From assembly GCF_014649775.1 (NCBI RefSeq), contig NZ_BMTR01000016.1, positions 62,001 to 126,000 of the forward strand: DNA of 64,000 bases, read 5' to 3'. Shown piece by piece: positions 43,057 to 50,071 of this stretch. A program made the position numbers and the translations under genes. A model generated the notes under the pieces. It saw nothing but the letters and a program-made list of their open reading frames with translations, was not told the origin of the DNA and did no database searches. Source of the DNA: Streptomyces longisporoflavus. Its GTDB lineage: Bacteria > Actinomycetota > Actinomycetes > Streptomycetales > Streptomycetaceae. Numbering within the stretch: the first letter of the stretch is position 1; every line of letters begins with the position of its first letter.

Positions 43057-44181
43057 GTGACTGAGATCGAGATCGGGCGCGGCAAGCGCGGCCGCCGGGC
43101 GTACGCCTTCGACGACATCGCCGTCGTCCCGAGCCGCCGTACCCGCGACCCGAAGGAGGTCTCGATCGCCTGGCAGATCGACGCCTACCGCTTCGAGCTG
43201 CCCTTCCTGGCGGCGCCCATGGACTCGGTCGTCTCGCCGCAGACCGCGATCCGCATCGGTGAACTGGGCGGTCTGGGCGTACTGAACCTCGAAGGCCTGT
43301 GGACGCGGTACGAGGACCCGCAGCCGCTGCTCGACGAGATCGCGGAGCTGGACACCGACAACGCCACCCGGCGCCTCCAGGAGATCTACTCCGCGCCGAT
43401 CCAGGCCGACCTGATCAAGCAGCGCATCAAGGAGGTGCGCGACTCGGGCGTGGTCACCGCCGCCGCGCTCTCCCCCCAGCGCACCGCCGAGTTCTCCAAG
43501 GCCGTCGTGGACGCCGGTGTCGACATCTTCGTCATCCGCGGGACCACGGTCTCGGCCGAGCACGTCTCCGGTGCCGCCGAGCCGCTCAACCTCAAGCAGT
43601 TCATCTACGAACTCGACGTGCCGGTGATCGTCGGCGGCTGCGCCACGTACACCGCCGCGCTGCACCTGATGCGTACGGGCGCGGCCGGTGTCCTCGTCGG
43701 CTTCGGCGGTGGCGCCGCGCACACCACGCGAAACGTCCTGGGCATCCAGGTGCCGATGGCGACCGCCGTCGCGGATGTCGCCGCGGCCCGCCGTGACTAC
43801 ATGGACGAGTCCGGCGGCCGGTACGTGCACGTCATCGCCGACGGCGGCGTGGGCTGGTCCGGCGACCTGCCCAAGGCCATCGCCTGCGGCGCCGACTCGG
43901 TGATGATCGGCTCCCCGCTGGCGCGCGCCACGGACGCGCCGGGCAAGGGCCACCACTGGGGCATGGAGGCCGTCCACGAGGACGTGCCGCGCGGCAAGCG
44001 CGTCGACCTCGGTGTGGTCGGCACGACGGAGGAGATCCTCAGCGGCCCCTCGCACATCCCGGACGGCTCGATGAACTTCTTCGGGGCGCTGCGCCGGGCG
44101 ATGGCGACGACGGGCTACAGCGAGCTCAAGGAGTTCCAGCGCGTCGAGGTGACGGTCGCGGACTCGCAGCACAGCCGCTGA
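43057..44181 (+). CDS. guaB3: IMP dehydrogenase-related protein GuaB3
   Basis: 374 residues from a GTG start. A TIM barrel of the IMPDH/GMPR family without CBS domains: RAYAFDDIAVVPSRRTRDP, PFLAAPMDSVVS, GLGVLNLEGLWTRYEDP and VIADGGVGWSGDLPKAIACGADSVMIGSPLA. At the catalytic loop it reads GFGGGAAHTTRNVLG where IMPDH has GPGSICTTR, so the active-site Cys appears to be replaced. This form always accompanies guaB in actinobacteria; its reaction is not settled. Confidence 0.92.
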   Translation: MTEIEIGRGKRGRRAYAFDDIAVVPSRRTRDPKEVSIAWQIDAYRFELPFLAAPMDSVVSPQTAIRIGELGGLGVLNLEGLWTRYEDPQPLLDEIAELDTDNATRRLQEIYSAPIQADLIKQRIKEVRDSGVVTAAALSPQRTAEFSKAVVDAGVDIFVIRGTTVSAEHVSGAAEPLNLKQFIYELDVPVIVGGCATYTAALHLMRTGAAGVLVGFGGGAAHTTRNVLGIQVPMATAVADVAAARRDYMDESGGRYVHVIADGGVGWSGDLPKAIACGADSVMIGSPLARATDAPGKGHHWGMEAVHEDVPRGKRVDLGVVGTTEEILSGPSHIPDGSMNFFGALRRAMATTGYSELKEFQRVEVTVADSQHSR

Positions 44182-44195
44182 TCGACTGCTTCTTG

Positions 44196-44231
44196 AAGAA
44201 GGGCCCCGGTACTCCTGCCGGGGCCCTTCTT
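44196..44231 (+). terminator. Terminator after guaB3
   Basis: AAGAAGGGCCCCGG and CCGGGGCCCTTCTT form a perfect 14-bp stem with an 8-nt loop. It ends with TTCTT and can serve both convergent genes. Confidence 0.92.
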
Positions 44232-44256
44232 GTGTGCCATATGCGCCGAAGGCGCG

Positions 44257-45513
44257 TTACAGGCGGTGGGCCGCGCCCGCCGGGGTCGCGCCCCGGGTGT
44301 CGAGGAGCAGTTGCGCCTTCACGGCCAGGCCCTGGAGGTCGTACGTGCGGTGGTGCTGGAGCAGGATCGTGAGGTCGGCGTCGGCCGCTGCCTCGTACAG
44401 GGAGTCCGCGCGGGGGACGGGGTGGCCGAGCACGCTCCAGTTGGGGACGTAGGGGTCGTGGTAGCTGACGGAGGCGCCCATCTCCATCAGGCGGGTCGCG
44501 ACCTCGCGGGCGGGGGAGCCCTGCTGGTCGGCGAGGTCGGGCTTGTAGGTGACGCCGAGGAGCAGGACGCGGGCGCCGCGGACGGACTTGCCGTGTTCGT
44601 TGAGCAGGGTCGCCGAGCGCTGGATCACATAGCGGGGCATGCGGTCGTTGACCTGCTGGGCCAGTTCGACCATGCGCAGGGCGCTGGCGCCGCGGCCGGG
44701 GTGCGGGATGTCCAGGGGGACGCCGTGACCGCCGACGCCGGGTCCGGGGCGGAAGGCCTGGAAGCCGAAGGGCTTGGTTTCCGCGCAGCGGATGACGTCC
44801 CACAGGTCGATGTTGAGGTCGTGGCAGAGCACGGCCATCTCGTTGACCAGGGCCATGTTCACGTGCCGGTAGTTGGTCTCCAGGAGGTGCACGGTCTCGG
44901 CCTCCCGCGGACCACGCGCGCGTACGACCTTGTCGGTGAGGCGGCCGTAGAAGGCGGCGGCCGATTCGGTGCAGGCCGGGGTGAGGCCGCCGATGACCTT
45001 GGGCGTGCCCGCGTAGCCGTGCGTGCGGTTGCCCGGATCGAGGCGGCCGGGCGAGTGCGCCAGATGGAAGTCGCGGCCCGCGCGCAGGCCGGAGCCCTCT
45101 TCGAGGATGGGGCGGAGGAATTCCTCCGTGGTTCCCGGGTACGCGGGTGATTCGAGGATCACCGTGGTGTGCGGGCGCAGGCGCGCGGCCAGGGCGCGGG
45201 CGGCGTCGGCCACCTGGCTCAGGTCGAGGGTGCGGTCCGCTGCCGGCGGGGTGGGAGCACAGATGACCGCCGTACGGACCCGGCCGAGTTCGGCCGGGTC
45301 GGTGGTCGGCCGGAAGCCCCCCGAGAGCATCCGGCGGACGTCGGCGGCGGTCAGGGTTCCCTCCGCGCCGCCGTCGCAGGGCAGGCGGCCGCTTGCCAGA
45401 TCGACGGCGCGGGCGGGGTCGTAGCCGATGGTGGCGATGCCACCCGAGACGGCAGCCCTGGCGAGGGGCAGGCCGAGGTGGCCGAGACCGATGACTGCGA
45501 GATCTGCGGGCAT
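44257..45513 (-). CDS. UDP-glucose/GDP-mannose dehydrogenase-family protein lacking the catalytic Cys
   Basis: 418 residues. An N-terminal Rossmann domain (LAVIGLGHLGLPLARAA), a central domain (YRHVNMALVNEMAVLC) and a C-terminal domain (VLLLGVTYKPDLADQQGSPA) give the full family architecture. However, the active-site loop reads PGPGVGGHGVPLD where active enzymes have GGHC, SPER is SPGR, and the family KxxENT region is HLLETNYRH. It may be inactive as a dehydrogenase or use another chemistry. AGGAGG precedes the ATG. It is divergent from glpD across a region with two DnaA boxes. Confidence 0.85.
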   Translation of the reverse strand: MPADLAVIGLGHLGLPLARAAVSGGIATIGYDPARAVDLASGRLPCDGGAEGTLTAADVRRMLSGGFRPTTDPAELGRVRTAVICAPTPPAADRTLDLSQVADAARALAARLRPHTTVILESPAYPGTTEEFLRPILEEGSGLRAGRDFHLAHSPGRLDPGNRTHGYAGTPKVIGGLTPACTESAAAFYGRLTDKVVRARGPREAETVHLLETNYRHVNMALVNEMAVLCHDLNIDLWDVIRCAETKPFGFQAFRPGPGVGGHGVPLDIPHPGRGASALRMVELAQQVNDRMPRYVIQRSATLLNEHGKSVRGARVLLLGVTYKPDLADQQGSPAREVATRLMEMGASVSYHDPYVPNWSVLGHPVPRADSLYEAAADADLTILLQHHRTYDLQGLAVKAQLLLDTRGATPAGAAHRL

Positions 45514-45563
45514 GGCGGTGGGCCGTCCTCCTAGTAGCCGGAGCGGGACGAGCGCGCAAGTCC

Positions 45564-45572
45564 TGTGGACAA
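45564..45572 (-). promoter_or_regulatory. Consensus DnaA box (reverse)
   Basis: TGTGGACAA on the + strand, so TTGTCCACA on the - strand, the Streptomyces DnaA-box consensus. Confidence 0.6.
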
Positions 45573-45584
45573 GGTGGACCAGCG

Positions 45585-45637
45585 CAATGTCAGACTAGGA
45601 GTAAATATGACCGTTATGTGGCATTGCCCAATGTCAG
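45585..45637. promoter_or_regulatory. Direct and inverted CAATG motifs between the two DnaA boxes
   Basis: CAATGTCAG occurs at 45585-45593 and again at 45629-45637, 44 bp apart. The second copy is also the right arm of CATTG-CC-CAATG (45622-45633). These are possible operator half sites for one of the divergent genes. Confidence 0.4.
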
Positions 45638-45658
45638 GTGTCGGAGTGTTGGCCGCGG

Positions 45659-45667
45659 TTGTCCACA
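45659..45667 (+). promoter_or_regulatory. Consensus DnaA box (forward)
   Basis: TTGTCCACA, opposite in orientation to the box at 45564-45572 and 95 bp away; the match extends two further bases (TTGTCCACAGG and CCTGTGGACAA). Confidence 0.6.
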
Positions 45668-45752
45668 GGCGGCGGCCGAACTCAGCGGACCGGACGAGAA
45701 TCTGGGCATGATGTGAGCGCGACCACACCCGACAATCCAACGGGAGGCAGCG

Positions 45753-47459
45753 GTGAGGACAGCGACCTTGGGACCGGCGGAGCGTGCCGAGTCACTTGCG
45801 GAAATGGCCGAGCGGGAGCTGGATGTCCTGGTCGTGGGCGCGGGAGTGGTCGGTGCGGGTACCGCACTGGACGCCGTGACCCGCGGTCTGTCCACCGGCC
45901 TCGTCGAGGCGCGTGACTGGGCGTCGGGCACGTCGAGCCGGTCGAGCAAACTGATCCACGGCGGCCTGCGCTATCTGGAGATGCTCGACTTCGCGCTGGT
46001 GCGCGAGGCGCTGAAGGAGCGCGGCCTGCTCCTCGAGCGGATCGCCCCGCATCTCGTGAAGCCGGTGCCGTTCCTGTATCCCTTGCAGCACAAGGGCTGG
46101 GAGCGGATCTATGCCGGATCGGGCGTCGCGTTGTACGACGCCATGTCGATGTCGCGGGGCCACGGCAGGGGCCTGCCCATGCACCGCCACCTGACCCGGC
46201 GTCATGCCCTGCGCGTCGCCCCGTGTCTGAAGAAGGACGCCCTGACGGGGGCCATGCAGTACTACGACGCGCAGATGGACGACGCGCGCTATGTGGCCAC
46301 GCTGGTGCGCACGGCCGCGGCGTATGGCGCCAAGGTCGCCAACCGGGCCCGCGTGACCGGTTTCCTGCGCGAGGGAGAGCGGGTCGTCGGTGCCCGGGTG
46401 CAGGACGTCGAGGGCGGCGGGGAGTACGAGGTCAGGGCCAAGCAGGTGGTCAACGCCACCGGTGTGTGGACGGACGACACCCAGGCGATGGTCGGCGAGC
46501 GGGGACAGTTCCACGTCCGGGCGTCCAAGGGCATCCATCTGGTCGTACCGAAGGACCGGATCAACTCGACCACCGGGCTGATCCTGCGCACGGAGAAGAG
46601 CGTCCTCTTCGTCATCCCGTGGGGGCGGCACTGGATCGTGGGGACGACCGACACCGACTGGGACCTGGACAAGGCGCATCCGGCGGCGTCCAGCGCCGAC
46701 ATCGACTATCTGCTCGAGCACGTGAACTCGGTCCTGGCGGTGCCCCTTTCACGTGACGACGTCCAGGGGGTGTACGCGGGGCTCCGGCCCCTTCTCGCCG
46801 GGGAGTCGGACGCCACGAGCAAGCTGTCGCGCGAGCACACGGTGGCGCATCCGGCGCCGGGCCTCGTGGTCATCGCGGGCGGCAAGTACACGACGTACCG
46901 AGTGATGGCGAAGGACGCCGTGGACGAGGCGGTGCACGCCCTCGACCAGCGCGTCGCCGACTGTGTCACCGAGGACATTCCCCTGGTCGGCGCCGAGGGA
47001 TACAAGGCGCTGTGGAACGCGCGCGCCAGGATCGCGGCCCGCACCGGTCTCCATGTGGTGCGCGTGGAGCACCTGTTGAACCGTTACGGATCGCTCGCCG
47101 AGGAGGTCCTGGCCCTCGTCACGGCCGACCCCAAGCTCGGCGAGCCGCTGCCGGCCGCGGACGACTATCTGCGCGCCGAGATCGTCTATGCGGCGTCGCA
47201 CGAGGGGGCGCGGCATCTGGACGACGTGCTGACCAGGCGCACGCGCATCTCGATCGAGACGTTCGACCGGGGCACGCGCAGCGCACGGGTGTGCGCGGAG
47301 CTGATGGCGTCGGTTCTCGGCTGGGACAAGGACCAGGTGGAGCGGGAGGTTCAGCACTACGAGAAGCGGGTGGAGGCCGAGCGGGAGTCGCAGCGGCAGC
47401 CGGACGACCTGACGGCGGACGCGGCAAGGCTGGGGGCACCTGACATCGTGCCGCTGTAG
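45753..47459 (+). CDS. glpD: Glycerol-3-phosphate dehydrogenase (FAD-dependent, aerobic type)
   Basis: 568 residues from a GTG with GGGAGG upstream. It oxidises glycerol-3-phosphate to dihydroxyacetone phosphate at the membrane and passes electrons to quinone. The FAD motif VLVVGAGVVGAGTALDAVTRG is near residues 27-47; SSRSSKLIHGGLRYLE and VIPWGRHWIVGTTDTDWD are family blocks; a C-terminal GlpA/GlpD helical domain follows. No glycerol transport or kinase genes are adjacent. Confidence 0.96.
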   Translation: MRTATLGPAERAESLAEMAERELDVLVVGAGVVGAGTALDAVTRGLSTGLVEARDWASGTSSRSSKLIHGGLRYLEMLDFALVREALKERGLLLERIAPHLVKPVPFLYPLQHKGWERIYAGSGVALYDAMSMSRGHGRGLPMHRHLTRRHALRVAPCLKKDALTGAMQYYDAQMDDARYVATLVRTAAAYGAKVANRARVTGFLREGERVVGARVQDVEGGGEYEVRAKQVVNATGVWTDDTQAMVGERGQFHVRASKGIHLVVPKDRINSTTGLILRTEKSVLFVIPWGRHWIVGTTDTDWDLDKAHPAASSADIDYLLEHVNSVLAVPLSRDDVQGVYAGLRPLLAGESDATSKLSREHTVAHPAPGLVVIAGGKYTTYRVMAKDAVDEAVHALDQRVADCVTEDIPLVGAEGYKALWNARARIAARTGLHVVRVEHLLNRYGSLAEEVLALVTADPKLGEPLPAADDYLRAEIVYAASHEGARHLDDVLTRRTRISIETFDRGTRSARVCAELMASVLGWDKDQVEREVQHYEKRVEAERESQRQPDDLTADAARLGAPDIVPL

Positions 47460-47655
47460 TGCGCCGTTGCTGTTCGCGGCCGACGGCGTCACGGTGGGCC
47501 TTGCCCCGGGTGACGAGCGACGGAAGAGTCCCTTGTGCGGAGCCCGTAATGAGGGACGCTGGACCCTGGGCGTAGACCGGTCCCGAAGTAAGGGACAATG
47601 AAGGCTCTGTCAGGGCGGGTTGCGCGGGTAGCAGCGGTAGCAGCAGAGGGGACGC

Positions 47656-49926
47656 ATGTCGGACGCGGAGAAGACGGGTCAGTCCCGTCAGGACAAGAGC
47701 GAACGTCTCCTCTCCGGGCGCTACCGGCTGGGAGAAGTGCTCGGCCGCGGCGGAATGGGAACCGTCTGGCGCGCCAAGGACGAGACACTCGGTCGTACGG
47801 TCGCGGTGAAGGAACTGCGTTTCCCGTCGAGCATCGACGACGACGAGAAGCGCCGGCTCATCACGCGTACGTTGCGTGAGGCCAAGGCGATCGCGCGGAT
47901 CCGCAACACCAGCGCGGTGACCGTGTACGACGTGGTCGACGAGGACGACCGCCCGTGGATCGTGATGGAGCTGGTCGAGGGCAAGTCCCTCGCCGAGGCC
48001 ATCCGCGAGGACGGGCTGCTCACGCCGCGGCGCGCGGCCGAGGTCGGCCTCGCCGTGCTCGACGTGCTGCGATCCGCGCACCGCGAGGGGATTCTGCACC
48101 GCGACGTGAAGCCGTCCAACGTGCTGATCGCCGAGGACGGACGCGTCGTTCTCACGGACTTCGGCATCGCGCAGGTCGAGGGCGACCCGTCGATCACCTC
48201 CACCGGCATGCTCGTCGGCGCCCCTTCGTACATCTCGCCCGAGCGGGCACGCGGGCACAAGCCGGGCCCGGCGGCCGACCTCTGGTCACTGGGCGGGCTG
48301 CTGTACGCGGCAGTTGAGGGCGTTCCTCCGTACGACAAGGGGTCGGCGATCGCGACCCTCACCGCGGTGATGACCGAGGACGTCGAACAGCCGGTCAATG
48401 CCGGGCCGTTGGAGAAGGTCATCTACGGCCTGCTCGCCAAGGACCCCGAGCAGCGGCTCGACGACGCGGGTGCGCGGGCGCTCCTGCTCGACGTGATCCA
48501 CGCTCCCGAAGCCAAGGAGGAGCCGGAGCCGGTCGACGCGACGAAGGTCGTGCCGTTGCCGCCGGTGCCGCCTTCCCTGGTCAAGCGGTTCGGCAAGGGC
48601 AAGGGCGGCGCGGGCCGCGCGGCCGGGGCGGGCACGGCCGGTGGCGGTGCCGCGGGCGCCGCCGGGGCAGCGGCAGCTTCGTCCGGGGCTTCGTCCGGGT
48701 CCGGGTCTGGTTCCGCCGGGTCCGCTGAGACGGTCGGCTCCTCCCGGACCTCCGCGGACTCCGGTGGCCGCAAGGGCGAGGAGGCCGCCGAGCGGCTCAA
48801 GGGCGCGCTCAGGTCCGTGCGGAAGGCAGCGGCTGCGGCGACCACGCGGGGAGCGGGGGCCGGGGCGGCTGGGTCCGGTGCTGACGCGGCTTCCGGGGGT
48901 GGGGGCGGGGCCGGTAATGGGTCCGGCTCCGGGGCCGCCTCTGGTGCGGTGGCGGGGAAGCCGGTGCGGTCCGCCGGTGCGGCGGGCGCGGCTTCCGGGG
49001 CCGCTGGCGCCGCTGCTGCTCCCTCCGCTTCTTCCACTCCTTCCTCCCGCTCCTCCCGCTCCTCCCTCTCCTCTTCTCCCACGGCTTCCTCTGCTTCTTC
49101 CGGCCCTTCTGCTCGGTCTGGTCCTGCGGTGCCTCCCAAGGCCTCGCTCACCGATGTGGTGCCCCGGCGCACGCTCGTCATCTTCTCGGTGGCGCTCGTG
49201 ATCGCGGTGCTCGGAACCGTGCTGGCCTTCGCGTTCAGCGGCGGGGACGAGAACGACGGGCAGGACAGCAAGAACGGCAGCGACAAGGCCGCGTCCAGCG
49301 GGGCGACCGCGGGCGGCGGCGAGAAGGACAAGGAGAAGGAGAAGGGCGCCGGGCAGGACGACGCCGGCGAGAAGGGCAAGGGCGAGGCGGACACGGACGC
49401 CGGTTCGGGCACGACCCCTGGTGCGGACGAGGGCAAGGACCCGAGCGAGAGCGGCGACGACAAGGGCGATGACCCCGGCAAGGAGCCGGGTGACGGAGCC
49501 GAGTCGACGTACAAGCACTCCCAGGGCTTCTCGGTGGGCCTGCCCAAGGGCTGGAAGTACCAGACCACGGCTGCCGCGGGCGCGCGTTTCACCGGGCCGA
49601 ACGGGCAGAAGCTGCTGATCGGCTGGACCTCCACCCCGAAGTCCGACCCTGTGGGCGACTGGAAGAACCAGGAGTCGTACATGGTCCGGTCGCAGTACAA
49701 GCGCATCCGGATAGAGAAGGTCGACTACCGGAACTACAACACGGCCGACTGGGAGTTCACGTACGTCGACGGCGGCACGAAGTACCGCTCGATAGACCGC
49801 GGCTTCGTCGTCAACGGCAACTTGGGCTACGGAATGATGTACACCGCCAAGGACGCCAAGTGGGACAGCGACGAGCGCAAGGACGCCTGGCAGACGTTCA
49901 CGAAGACGTTCAAGCCGAAGAAGTAG
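47656..49926 (+). CDS. Membrane Ser/Thr protein kinase 1 of the six-gene cluster
   Basis: 756 residues. The kinase domain (about 22-285) is complete: Gly loop GRGGMG 30-35, VK52, HRD 148-150, DFG 168-170, then PSYISPERARG. A low-complexity Ala/Gly/Ser cytoplasmic linker (about 305-500) leads to one transmembrane helix (about 504-526), an acidic/Lys-rich spacer, and an extracytoplasmic domain (about 615-756) with QGFSVGLPKGWKY and ADWEFTYVDGG. No PASTA repeats. AGAGGGG lies upstream of the ATG. It opens a co-directional array and probably senses an envelope signal. Confidence 0.95.
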   Translation: MSDAEKTGQSRQDKSERLLSGRYRLGEVLGRGGMGTVWRAKDETLGRTVAVKELRFPSSIDDDEKRRLITRTLREAKAIARIRNTSAVTVYDVVDEDDRPWIVMELVEGKSLAEAIREDGLLTPRRAAEVGLAVLDVLRSAHREGILHRDVKPSNVLIAEDGRVVLTDFGIAQVEGDPSITSTGMLVGAPSYISPERARGHKPGPAADLWSLGGLLYAAVEGVPPYDKGSAIATLTAVMTEDVEQPVNAGPLEKVIYGLLAKDPEQRLDDAGARALLLDVIHAPEAKEEPEPVDATKVVPLPPVPPSLVKRFGKGKGGAGRAAGAGTAGGGAAGAAGAAAASSGASSGSGSGSAGSAETVGSSRTSADSGGRKGEEAAERLKGALRSVRKAAAAATTRGAGAGAAGSGADAASGGGGGAGNGSGSGAASGAVAGKPVRSAGAAGAASGAAGAAAAPSASSTPSSRSSRSSLSSSPTASSASSGPSARSGPAVPPKASLTDVVPRRTLVIFSVALVIAVLGTVLAFAFSGGDENDGQDSKNGSDKAASSGATAGGGEKDKEKEKGAGQDDAGEKGKGEADTDAGSGTTPGADEGKDPSESGDDKGDDPGKEPGDGAESTYKHSQGFSVGLPKGWKYQTTAAAGARFTGPNGQKLLIGWTSTPKSDPVGDWKNQESYMVRSQYKRIRIEKVDYRNYNTADWEFTYVDGGTKYRSIDRGFVVNGNLGYGMMYTAKDAKWDSDERKDAWQTFTKTFKPKK

Positions 49927-50071
49927 CGAAGAGAAGAAGCCCCGGTGAGATCTGGCATCCCTCCGATGCGGTTTGTCTCGGGCACGTATCGTGAGTGTCT
50001 GCGGACCGTACGCAGCCGCAACAGTGCACAAAACGAACGGATTTGACCACCGGGCGGACGCGGGAGGCGGC

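Noticed and set aside
49973..50071. Upstream extension of the pseudokinase
   Set aside because: The frame is open, but there is no ribosome binding site there, while GGAGG precedes the GTG at 50072.
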